Positions 34,751 through 42,406 of a stretch of DNA of 64,000 nt are shown piece by piece (the stretch's first letter is position 1; each line of letters starts with the position of its first letter). The position numbers were made by a program, and so were the translations under genes. The notes below the pieces were generated by a model that did no database searches, was not told the DNA's origin, and worked only from the letters and a program-made list of their open reading frames with translations. Source of the stretch: an uncultured Sutterella sp. (GTDB lineage Bacteria; Pseudomonadota; Gammaproteobacteria; Burkholderiales; Burkholderiaceae_F); contig CAJJRX010000008.1 in the NCBI GenBank assembly GCA_905194315.1, forward strand, positions 11,749 to 75,748, read 5' to 3'.

Positions 34751-35428
34751 TCAGATCGAGGCGCCGTCAGCGCCCGAACCGCGGCGGTAGCCGTTCTGGG
34801 TGGCCCAGACAGCGGCCTCCACACGGCTCTTGAAACCGAGCTTGTTGAGCAGATGCTTGACGTGACCCTTGACGGTACCGTCAGAGATGTTGAGTTCGCG
34901 GGCGATCATCTTGTTGGTCTGCCCTTCGGCGATGAGCACGAGCACGTCATGCTCGCGGCCGGTGAGCTGCGGAGCGGCCTCGGCGGGCGTGGCCTTGTGG
35001 CGCAGCGACTCCGTGAGGTACACGAGCATGGAGGGTTCCACAATCAGGCGCCCTTCGAGCGTCTGACGGATGTTCGCGAGGAACTGGTCCGGATCGGAGT
35101 CCTTGAGGAAGTACCCGTCGGCACCGGCCTGGATGCAGGCGGTGAGGTCCTTGCCCGAATCACTCACCGTCAGAATCACGATGCGGCGGCTCGGATCCTC
35201 GTCCTTGAGCGCAGAGAGAATCTCCAGGCCCGAGGAGCCTTTGATATTAAGGTCAAGAACAATCAGATCGGGTTCGTGCTCACGGACCACCTCGAGCGCC
35301 TGCTCGCGGTTGCCGGCTTCACCCACCACCTCAATAGAAGGTTCCATATCAAGCAGTTCACGAACGCCCCGGCGGAAAAGCGGATGGTCGTCGATCACCA
35401 CAATGCTGTATGTATCTTTCGTCGTCAT
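34751..35428 (-). CDS. narL: NarL/NarP-family response regulator
   Basis: 225 residues from the ATG complementary to 35426-35428. The 16-codon longer version would overlap the kinase gene and lacks a ribosome-binding site. The receiver domain has IDDHPLFRRG at the start and the phosphorylated D59 in LIVLDLN. The LuxR-type helix-turn-helix is in about 150-212 (LTGREHDVLVLIAEGQTNKMIARELNIS begins it). NarL proteins switch anaerobic respiratory genes by nitrate and nitrite. With the NarX-like kinase upstream and nap downstream, nitrate control of nap is likely. Confidence 0.9.
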   Translation of the reverse strand: MTTKDTYSIVVIDDHPLFRRGVRELLDMEPSIEVVGEAGNREQALEVVREHEPDLIVLDLNIKGSSGLEILSALKDEDPSRRIVILTVSDSGKDLTACIQAGADGYFLKDSDPDQFLANIRQTLEGRLIVEPSMLVYLTESLRHKATPAEAAPQLTGREHDVLVLIAEGQTNKMIARELNISDGTVKGHVKHLLNKLGFKSRVEAAVWATQNGYRRGSGADGASI

Positions 35429-35462
35429 GTTCAGTTTGCTCTTTGTGTTCAATAGTCTGATT

Positions 35463-37271
35463 TTAACGGACTGCACGGTCTGATTGTGCCGGGCTTTGCG
35501 TTTTTTCTGGAATTCTCAGCACAAGACGGGTGCCGGAAGCGTCCGTGCGGCGGCTGATGCTGAGTTCTCCGCCGATGGCCTCGGCGCGCTCATTCATGAT
35601 CGTGAGGCCGTAGTGATTGGGTTTGCCGGGTTTTTCCGGCAGTCCCACCCCGTCGTCCTCAATCACGAGCACCATTGCGCTCCCTGTGTTGGCGTTCTCG
35701 CGCTCAACGCGTACCGAGACGCTGCTCGCGCGGGCATGCTTTTCAATGTTGGAGAGCCCCTCACGCACAATGCTCACCAGATGCACCTGCGCGTTGGGGT
35801 TGAGTTCAAAGCCGAGCAGATTGCAGGTAAAGCTCACCGGCAGGCCCGTGCGGTTGCGGAATTCGTCAATCGACTCTTCAAGCGCACCGGTGAGACCACT
35901 GCCGCCAATCTGAAGACGGAACGCGGTGAGCACCTCGCGCAGCTGCGAGTACGCGCCCGAGAGCCCCTCATTGAGTTCCCCCACGGTTTTGAGCACCGTC
36001 TCGTGATCGGCATTGCGTTCAATAAAGAGTTTGAGGCGGTGGAGCTGGATTCGCGCAAAGGAGAGCGACTGCGCAATCGAGTCGTGCAGCTCGCGTGCAA
36101 TGGTCGAGCGCTCTTCGAGCACCGCCAGACGCCGGTCATCGATCTGACGCGTCGCGCGGTCCATCGCGCGGCCGAGCGTCTGGGCAAACGCCTTGAGAAG
36201 GTCAGCCTGCCAGGGCTCGACGGGCTGCTCAAAAACCGCCAGCAGCTCGCCCACCTCGGTTTCCCCCGAGGAGAGCGTCACGCGGTTGGTGGGCAGTTCA
36301 TCGTCGCCGCGCCAGGCATCGGACTTCGCGAGCATGAGCGCCTTGTCTTTTTCCCCCGCGGTGAGCGCACAGGCTCTTGCGCCCACGAGTTTGGCAATTT
36401 CATTGAGAAACGGGGTGAGCTCCCGGGTGGTGTGGCCCTCTTCAAAGGTCACATTCTCGGCAATCCGGCCGATGAGCTCAAGGCCCGCGTTACGGCGGTT
36501 AAGGTCAACCGTCTTGCGGGCGACCTCCGCCTCGAGGTTGCCGTAGAGCCGGCTGAGCTCATCGAGCATGTAGTTAAAGCCCGAGGCGAGCCGCCCGATC
36601 TCGTCGCGGGTGCTCACCGGCGCACGCACGCTCAGATCCCCCTTTCGCACCGCCTCGGCCACCGCGCCGATATCGAGCAGCGGGTTGAAGATGCGCCGGC
36701 GCATCACGATGAGCATGCCGTAAGTGAGTATTAACGAACCGAGCAGAATGCCGATAAGGAGCCACTTCAGGAGCATCAGCCGCTCGTTGAGTGACTCTTC
36801 GAGCACTTTCACATAAAGATTCACATCCTCAACAAAACTCGGAATCGCCCAGACAAACTTCTCCCGGTCCGCGTCACTGGTGAGGCTTGCCATCGCGAGC
36901 GGCGTGATTTCGGTGTTAAAGCGTTTGTAGAGTTTTTCCCAGCGTGCGCGGATGGGATCCGCCGGGTCGGAGGACATCGCGTCGTGCAGTGACGCGTCAC
37001 TCAGCTTATTGCCGAAGTCACGCAGGGCGCCCTCGGTATTGGTGCGTCTGGCACTGTCGGTCTGATACGGGTTGAGCACGGCCATGGCAAGCTTGTAGCT
37101 TTGCATACGCATACTGCCCGAGACGTTGATGGCGCCCCCGGAGCTGCCCATGGAGCTTGTGAGCAGAATTGCGGGAATGGCGACAAGCGCGACAGAAACA
37201 ACGATGCCGAAAAAGACGATAAAAAAGCGCCGGATGATCGAAGACCGGAACCATTCGAGAAAGCGCTGCAC
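35463..37271 (-). CDS. narX: NarX-like nitrate/nitrite sensor histidine kinase
   Basis: 602 residues from the GTG at 37271, chosen because AAGGAG lies six bases upstream and because a terminator at 37308-37334 would fall inside any longer version. Two membrane helices flank a periplasmic domain. A P-box-like nitrate motif (GGAINVSGSMRMQSYKLA, about 45-62) closely follows helix 1. HAMP and GAF-like regions lead to the HisKA_3 site (ARELHDSIAQSLSFARIQLH, about 395) and the HATPase domain (DDGVGLP). It signals to the NarL-type regulator 34 bases downstream. The sensory motif supports nitrate rather than another ligand. Confidence 0.9.
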   Translation of the reverse strand: MQRFLEWFRSSIIRRFFIVFFGIVVSVALVAIPAILLTSSMGSSGGAINVSGSMRMQSYKLAMAVLNPYQTDSARRTNTEGALRDFGNKLSDASLHDAMSSDPADPIRARWEKLYKRFNTEITPLAMASLTSDADREKFVWAIPSFVEDVNLYVKVLEESLNERLMLLKWLLIGILLGSLILTYGMLIVMRRRIFNPLLDIGAVAEAVRKGDLSVRAPVSTRDEIGRLASGFNYMLDELSRLYGNLEAEVARKTVDLNRRNAGLELIGRIAENVTFEEGHTTRELTPFLNEIAKLVGARACALTAGEKDKALMLAKSDAWRGDDELPTNRVTLSSGETEVGELLAVFEQPVEPWQADLLKAFAQTLGRAMDRATRQIDDRRLAVLEERSTIARELHDSIAQSLSFARIQLHRLKLFIERNADHETVLKTVGELNEGLSGAYSQLREVLTAFRLQIGGSGLTGALEESIDEFRNRTGLPVSFTCNLLGFELNPNAQVHLVSIVREGLSNIEKHARASSVSVRVERENANTGSAMVLVIEDDGVGLPEKPGKPNHYGLTIMNERAEAIGGELSISRRTDASGTRLVLRIPEKTQSPAQSDRAVR

Positions 37272-37307
37272 GGGGCTCTCCTTGAGTGTCGGGTGCGGGA
37301 AGACGCG

Positions 37308-37334
37308 AAAAAGCCGGAGAAACGCACTCTCCGG
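37308..37334 (-). terminator. Terminator between copA/copZ and narX
   Basis: CCGGAGA (37314-37320) pairs with TCTCCGG (37328-37334). The A-run at 37308-37312 is a U-run on the minus strand. It separates the copper unit from narXL. Confidence 0.75.
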
Positions 37335-37344
37335 ATACACGTAA

Positions 37345-37377
37345 GGAGAGAGCGGGACAGACCTCCCGGCTCTCTCC
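37345..37377 (-). repeat. Strong hairpin just after the copZ stop
   Basis: GGAGAGAGC (37345-37353) pairs with GCTCTCTCC (37369-37377), with an inner GGGA/TCCC extension. It lacks a U-run, so it may stabilise the 3' end or act with the following terminator. Confidence 0.6.
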
Positions 37378-37393
37378 TCATTCAGTGAAGAGT

Positions 37394-37609
37394 TTACTGC
37401 GCTTCGATTCCGGTAACCTTAAAGCCGGCCCCTTCAACGACAGCCTTGAGCATATCGTCGGCGACGCTCTCTTCAACGCTCACCGCAGCGAGCTTCTTCT
37501 CGAGGCTCACCATCACCATCTTCACGCCGGGCAGCGCGGAGAGCGCATCCGTAACCGACTTGGTGCAGTGACCGCAGTGCATACCTTCAATATGAATAAC
37601 CTTATCCAT
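37394..37609 (-). CDS. copZ: Probable separately translated copper chaperone CopZ, nested in frame in copA
   Basis: Inside the copA frame an ATG (complement of 37607-37609) is preceded by AAAGGA with six bases spacing, a better site than that of many genes here. Starting there gives a 71-residue protein beginning MDKVIHIEGMHCGHC, with C12 and C15 as copper ligands and the normal length of a free CopZ/Atx1 chaperone. CopZ carries Cu(I) to CopA. Internal initiation would give a soluble chaperone while full translation gives a tethered one. E. coli reaches a similar outcome by frameshifting within copA; here no shift would be needed. Confidence 0.6.
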   Translation of the reverse strand: MDKVIHIEGMHCGHCTKSVTDALSALPGVKMVMVSLEKKLAAVSVEESVADDMLKAVVEGAGFKVTGIEAQ

Positions 37610-39958
37610 GATTTTTCCTTTCTCTTGTGTGTGAGCAGCCGCTTCGGCCGTTGCGCCTGCAACAGGGGCGCGGTGAAACGGTTTGAACAGACGGAGTCGG
37701 AGTGCGTTGCTCACGACGCTCACCGAACTTAAGCTCATAGCGGCTGCCGCAATCATCGGATTGAGCGTCAGCCCGAAAGCGGGGAAGAAAACCCCGGCCG
37801 CAACCGGAATACCGATTGTGTTGTAAATAAAGGCCCAGAAGAGATTCTGGCGGATGTTGCGCATCACGGCGCGCGAGAGATGCACCGCGTCAGCCACGCT
37901 TTCAATCGTACTGCGCATCAGCACCACATCGGCGCTTGCACGGGCGACCTCAGTGCCGGCACCGATCGCAAGCCCCACATCAGCGAGCGCGAGCGCGGGC
38001 GCATCGTTAACGCCGTCACCGACCATGGCAACGAGACCGTCTTTGCGCAGCCGCTCAACATGCTCGGCTTTTTCCGCGGGCTTGACACCGGCGACGACAT
38101 ACTCTTCGGCAATGCCCGCCTCACGGGCAATCGCACGGGCCGTCGCGGGATTGTCTCCGGTAAGCATCACCACACGGGTGCCCATCGACTGCAGTTCAGC
38201 CACAGCGGCCTTCGCATCGGGTTTGAGCTCATCGCGCACCGCGATAAAGCCGATCACCCTGCCGTTGGAGGCGATGTAGAGCACCGTGGCACCGGCTTTT
38301 GAAAGCTGTGCGGCCTGCACCGTGAGTGTCTCGGGAATCTCCAGCGAGAGCCGTGCCATCAGCTCGGGGTTGCCCGCCGCGCAGAGCGCACCGGCCACTC
38401 TGGCCGTAATCCCCTCACCCGGGATCTGCTCGAAGTCCTCACCCTTTTGCAGCGCAAGCCCCTTAGCCTTCACCTCGCGCATCACAGCGCGCGAGAGCGG
38501 ATGCTCGGAGAGATTCTCCAGGGCGCCCGCAACCATCAGCACGATGGTTTCGAGTTTGGGCACGGCGCTCACCACGCGGATCACCACGGGTTCGCCCTGC
38601 GTGAGGGTACCCGTTTTATCCATCACAACGGTTTTCACCTTTGAGAGCTGCTCGAGAGCCGTGGCGGACTTGAAGAGAAGCCCGAGTTTAGCCCCCGCAC
38701 CGGTACCGACCATCACCGCCGTCGGCGTGGCCAGACCGAGCGCACACGGGCACGAGATCACCAGTACGGCAATGGCGCAGGAGAGCGCAAATTCAATATC
38801 CTTCCCGAGTGCGAGCCAGACGAGTGCCGTGACGACGGCAATCGCGATCACAACCGGCACAAACACACCGCTCACCCGGTCGGCAAGCCGTGAGACCGGG
38901 GCCTTGGAGCTGGTGGCCTCATCAACGAGGCGGATAATCTGTGCAAGAACGGTATCATCGCCCACACGGGTTGCCCGCATCACGATGCGGCCGCCCTCGA
39001 GGTGGGTCGCGCCGGTGACCGTGTCATCGACTTTTTTGCTCACCGGAACGCTCTCGCCCGTGATCGTCGCCTCGTTAACCGAGGCGTAGCCTTCAACGAC
39101 CACACCGTCAACCGGAATGGTTTCGCCCGTCTTCACCACGAGCAGGTCCCCGGCGACAACGTCCTCGCGGGCCACGCCCACTTCCTTGCCGTCACGGAGC
39201 ACCGTGGCACGCTGCGGTGCAAGCGCAAGCAGTGCGGTCATCGCATCGGTGGTACGCTTTTTCGCGCGTGCCTCGAAATACTTTCCGAGCGCGACGAGCG
39301 TGACGATCATGCCGGCGCCTTCAAAATACAGACCGTGCGAGTAGCGCATAAAGGCGGCCATATCGCCGTCGGCCTGCGAGAGATTCATCATAAAGAGCGA
39401 CCAGACGCCGTAGACCACACTCGCGCCGGCGCCGATCGCCACAAGCGCGTCCATGGTGGGCGCACGATGCCAGATGCTCTTGAAGCCGCGGATAAAGGTG
39501 ACGCGGCGCAGAAAGAGAATGGGCACAAGCAGGAGGAGCTGCGCGAGCGCATTGGAGGTGGCGCCGCGGGTGCCCGAGAGAAATGACGGCAGGGAGATGC
39601 CGAGCATCGGACCCATGGAGATGGTGCAGAGCACAATCAGGAAGGCAAAAGCCCAGAGAAGATTGCGGCGCTCGGCAGCAAGCGCCTCGTCGCCCGTCTC
39701 GGGGGCGACCGCTTTTCGGGTGACTTTCTTCCCGCTCTCTGCCGCCTCGGGGAGCACCAGGCCGTAGCCCGCCTCCTCCACCGCTTTTTTCACGTCCGTG
39801 AGTCCCAGAACGGACTCGTCGTAGTTGAGCGTGAGCGTGTTCTTGAGCAGATTCACACTGGCCGTGTCAACGCCCTCAAGGCCGTTGACAACCTTTTCCA
39901 CTCTGGCCGAGCAGGCCGAGCAGCTCATGCCTGTCACATTGAGTTCACATTTTTGCAT
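37394..39958 (-). CDS. copA: Copper-exporting P1B-type ATPase CopA with C-terminal CopZ-like domain
   Basis: 854 residues. The N-terminal metal domain has GMSCSAC (C13, C16); the membrane site CPC is at about 403-405, followed by DKTGTLT, GDGVNDAPALA, and the copper-specific YNTIGIPVAAG and MSLSSVSVVSNALRL in the last helices. It pumps Cu(I) out of the cytoplasm. Unusually, the frame does not stop after the last helix: a linker (about 765-783) runs into a second complete heavy-metal domain with GMHCGHC. That domain also has its own start signals (see the separate entry), so both fusion and free chaperone may be made. Confidence 0.93.
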   Translation of the reverse strand: MQKCELNVTGMSCSACSARVEKVVNGLEGVDTASVNLLKNTLTLNYDESVLGLTDVKKAVEEAGYGLVLPEAAESGKKVTRKAVAPETGDEALAAERRNLLWAFAFLIVLCTISMGPMLGISLPSFLSGTRGATSNALAQLLLLVPILFLRRVTFIRGFKSIWHRAPTMDALVAIGAGASVVYGVWSLFMMNLSQADGDMAAFMRYSHGLYFEGAGMIVTLVALGKYFEARAKKRTTDAMTALLALAPQRATVLRDGKEVGVAREDVVAGDLLVVKTGETIPVDGVVVEGYASVNEATITGESVPVSKKVDDTVTGATHLEGGRIVMRATRVGDDTVLAQIIRLVDEATSSKAPVSRLADRVSGVFVPVVIAIAVVTALVWLALGKDIEFALSCAIAVLVISCPCALGLATPTAVMVGTGAGAKLGLLFKSATALEQLSKVKTVVMDKTGTLTQGEPVVIRVVSAVPKLETIVLMVAGALENLSEHPLSRAVMREVKAKGLALQKGEDFEQIPGEGITARVAGALCAAGNPELMARLSLEIPETLTVQAAQLSKAGATVLYIASNGRVIGFIAVRDELKPDAKAAVAELQSMGTRVVMLTGDNPATARAIAREAGIAEEYVVAGVKPAEKAEHVERLRKDGLVAMVGDGVNDAPALALADVGLAIGAGTEVARASADVVLMRSTIESVADAVHLSRAVMRNIRQNLFWAFIYNTIGIPVAAGVFFPAFGLTLNPMIAAAAMSLSSVSVVSNALRLRLFKPFHRAPVAGATAEAAAHTQEKGKIMDKVIHIEGMHCGHCTKSVTDALSALPGVKMVMVSLEKKLAAVSVEESVADDMLKAVVEGAGFKVTGIEAQ

Positions 39959-39965
39959 GATGCGG

Positions 39966-40005
39966 ATGTGTTAGTTTTCTTACAGATTCTGAAATTGTAA
40001 CACAT
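39966..40005 (-). promoter_or_regulatory. Nested inverted repeat in the copA promoter
   Basis: ATGTGTTA (39966-39973) and TAACACAT (39998-40005) form perfect 8-base arms. Inside them TTACA and TGTAA form a second pair. The element starts eight bases upstream of the copA ATG and does not look like the CueR consensus. A stem CCCGA/TCGGG (about 40007-40025) lies next to it. The regulator is unknown. Confidence 0.5.
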
Positions 40006-40084
40006 GCCCGATCAATTAAGTCGGGTATCGCTTTTCTGACAAGTGAAGAATTGACAGTAATCAGACGCTATCCCGCCTATGCGG

Positions 40085-40101
40085 TACAGATGTCATCTGT
40101 A
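40085..40101. promoter_or_regulatory. Perfect 17-base palindrome upstream of copA
   Basis: TACAGATG-T-CATCTGTA is a perfect 8-1-8 dyad, 127 bases before the copA start and not near any other promoter (metQ converges from the right). It is a likely operator, of unknown ligand. Confidence 0.55.
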
Positions 40102-40165
40102 TTGCTAACAGCGCGTGGCGTGCGGCACCGTGCCGCGAGCGCTGCCAGAAGCGTAAGCGCACGCA

Positions 40166-40207
40166 GAAAAAAAACTGCCTTCCCGGCACAGACGGCAGAG
40201 AAGGCAG
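40166..40207 (-). terminator. Terminator of metQ
   Basis: CTGCCTTC (40175-40182) pairs with GAAGGCAG (40200-40207). The run of eight A at 40167-40174 is the U-run on the minus strand. Confidence 0.8.
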
Positions 40208-40238
40208 CAGAAGTCAGGTTAACGCTTGTGAGAGCGAT

Positions 40239-41075
40239 TTAGAAGGCCGGAAGCACGGCACCCTTGTAGGTGTCCTCGAGGAACTTCTTCACTTCAGGCG
40301 TCGTCAGAGCAGCCTTGAGCTTGTTGAGCGCTTCGCGGTTGTCACCTTCACGCACAACGACGATATTGGCATAGGGGCTTTCCTTGCTTTCGATCGCGAT
40401 GGCGTCCTTGGCGGGGTTGAGGTTCACACCGAGCGCAAAGTTGGAGTTGATCACAGCGGCGTCAACGTCGTCGAGTGCACGGGGCACCTGAGCGGCTTCG
40501 GTTTCCACAAAGCTCACGTGCTTGGGATTGTCGGTCACGTCAGCCACCGTGGCGAGCACGCCGGCTTCGGGCTTGACCTTGATCAGACCGGCGCTTTCAA
40601 GCACTTTGAGAGCGCGACCGCCGTTGGTCGGGTCGTTCGGGATGGCAACCTTGGCACCATCGGGCAGATCCTTGAGGTCCTTGACCTTCTTCGAATAGAC
40701 ACCCATCGGTTCAAGATGCACCGCCACGAGGCTCGAGAGCTTCAGGTTGTGGTCCTTGGCAAAGCTGTCAAGGTAGGGCTTGTGCTGGAAGAAGTTCGCG
40801 TCGAGATCCTTGCTCGCGAGAGCGAGGTTGGGCTGAACGTAGTCGCTGAACTCGATCACTTTAACCTTCACACCCTGCTTTTCGAGCGAGGGGGCCACGA
40901 ACTTCAGAATGTCGGCGTGCGGCACGGGGCTGGCACCGACCTTGAGTTCAACAGCTTCGGTTGCGGGGGCGGGCGCCTGAGCGGCAGCCGTTTCCTTCTT
41001 GTCTTCACCACAGCCGGCAAGGGCGAGAGCGAGGCCGGCGGCAACAACAGCAGATGTCCATTTCTTCAATTGCAT
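40239..41075 (-). CDS. metQ: MetQ/NlpA-family methionine-binding lipoprotein
   Basis: 278 residues with a lipoprotein signal ending ALALAGC (Cys about 22). The mature part has the family blocks KVGASPVPHADILKFVAPSLEKQG, DANFFQHKPYLDSF and VAIPNDPTNGGRALKVLE. MetQ delivers L- or D-methionine to the MetNI importer. No metN or metI lies in the window, so this copy is an orphan here and must share a transporter encoded elsewhere. It is a single-gene unit with a terminator. Confidence 0.92.
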   Translation of the reverse strand: MQLKKWTSAVVAAGLALALAGCGEDKKETAAAQAPAPATEAVELKVGASPVPHADILKFVAPSLEKQGVKVKVIEFSDYVQPNLALASKDLDANFFQHKPYLDSFAKDHNLKLSSLVAVHLEPMGVYSKKVKDLKDLPDGAKVAIPNDPTNGGRALKVLESAGLIKVKPEAGVLATVADVTDNPKHVSFVETEAAQVPRALDDVDAAVINSNFALGVNLNPAKDAIAIESKESPYANIVVVREGDNREALNKLKAALTTPEVKKFLEDTYKGAVLPAF

Positions 41076-41335
41076 TTTTTTGTTCCTTAACTTTTTTCGT
41101 CGGGAAAAAGAGAGAATGTGTTTTACGTGCTAAGCGGACGCCTTTTCCGGTCACATGCCGCACCGCTGCCGGCTGATAAGCCGTGGCAGACTGCCGGAAG
41201 AGGATCCGGCGGTGTCGGCGGACTTCATTGAAGAAAAGGCGGACAGCGCCCCGCGGGTGCTGTACGGATTGAGATTAACTATAGCGCAAATTACCGGTAT
41301 CGCAAATACAACTTGCTAAAACCTGAAAAAAAGTG

Positions 41336-41719
41336 TTAGTTACTTGAGGTATTACCAGAGGGCGAAGCGCGCCCGGCGTCCGCGGCGTCGGCATTTTCAC
41401 CCTTCGGCGTTGCCGGTGCCGTGGTTTGGGCCTCAGCATCCGGCGCCTCTTCTGAGGTTTTTTGCGCACAAAAACGCGCGGCGATCTCACGCACTTCCGC
41501 GACCAGTTTCTCGAGCCGTGCAATCCAGCCGTCAAGCTGTGCGCGCAGATTTGACCAGAAGCGTTTTGCCTCATCGGGCGCCAGGCAGTAAGCGGTGATC
41601 ACTGCCACGAGAGCGAGCACCAGCGCAAAGGCGAGCACCGCCGCCAGACCGGCGAGCACCGAGAGGGCAATGACGGTCATCAGAAGGGTCAGTAGCGCGC
41701 GGATGGCCTTGTCAAACAT
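41336..41719 (-). CDS. Hypothetical protein with one or two N-terminal membrane helices
   Basis: 127 residues. A long hydrophobic region (about 5-45) could form two closely spaced helices. It is followed by an amphipathic helical segment (about 50-85, containing RFWSNLRAQLDGWIARLEKLV) and a low-complexity Ala/Thr/Asp-rich tail. It lies 38 bases downstream of the ATPase accessory gene and may be the last gene of that operon. I do not recognise a family. Confidence 0.6.
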   Translation of the reverse strand: MFDKAIRALLTLLMTVIALSVLAGLAAVLAFALVLALVAVITAYCLAPDEAKRFWSNLRAQLDGWIARLEKLVAEVREIAARFCAQKTSEEAPDAEAQTTAPATPKGENADAADAGRASPSGNTSSN

Positions 41720-41757
41720 GCCGGAGACTCTCTAAAAAAGATTTACACACGCCTATT

Positions 41758-42324
41758 CTAGAGCAAACGGCGGTTTTCCAGAAGATGCAGACCGAGCAGA
41801 CCGAGGAAGGTTACGCCCGCGGCCACGTGCACACCGGTGTTTTTCAGCGCGATGCCGCCCATGCTGAGAATGAGCGAGGCGAGCATCGTGCGGTTGACGG
41901 CCATACGCTTGACGCGCTGCACGGAGTGCTGTTTCCCGGGGCCGCCCGCAATCATCACGGCCACATTACCGAGCCCCCTGCTCGCGCTCTGCGTGAGACG
42001 GTCCCCGGCAAGGAGCGCTTTCCGGGCGAGCGTGTAACCGTCGGCTTCAGTCCCCTGCGCCTCACCCCCCATCATGCCTGCAGCCATCATGATGAGATTT
42101 TCAAGCTGCTCGAGAAACGCGTCAGTCGAGAGCTTCTCCGCGTCCCAGAGAATGAGCGCAGAGCCCACGGCCGGATTGAAATCCACACCGAACACGCTCT
42201 CAATGCTCATCAGCCACTGACGGGCGGTTTCGCGGTCCTCCGCAGTCATTGTTCTGATCATGGGGTGACGCAGACGCACACGGCCCGGGACAATGCTGCG
42301 GATGCAGTCTTTGAATTCACTCAT
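41758..42324 (-). CDS. HMA2-type accessory protein of a P1B ATPase
   Basis: 188 residues from the ATG at 42324 (AAGGA six bases upstream; a GTG one codon earlier is less likely). Residues about 8-75 follow the HMA2 pattern, a ferredoxin-like metal-domain relative without the CxxC motif: VPGRVRLRHPMIR, then VFGVDFNPAVGSALILWD. A Met/Gly-rich patch (MMAAGMMGG) and one or two C-terminal hydrophobic helices (about 145-183) follow. The same fold forms the N-terminus of the ATPase directly upstream, so the two probably act together in the membrane. Confidence 0.72.
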   Translation of the reverse strand: MSEFKDCIRSIVPGRVRLRHPMIRTMTAEDRETARQWLMSIESVFGVDFNPAVGSALILWDAEKLSTDAFLEQLENLIMMAAGMMGGEAQGTEADGYTLARKALLAGDRLTQSASRGLGNVAVMIAGGPGKQHSVQRVKRMAVNRTMLASLILSMGGIALKNTGVHVAAGVTFLGLLGLHLLENRRLL

Positions 42325-42406
42325 CACTTTTCCTTCAGTTTCGTCTTTCTCAGATAGGGGGCCGTCTGCTCAGAGGCGGCCCCCTTTATATAAAAGGCAC
42401 AGATGC

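Noticed and set aside
34505..35455. 316-codon plus-strand frame opening with GTG after AAGGAG
   Set aside because: Most of it lies antisense to narL, whose coding potential is clear; the free first part has no recognisable domain.
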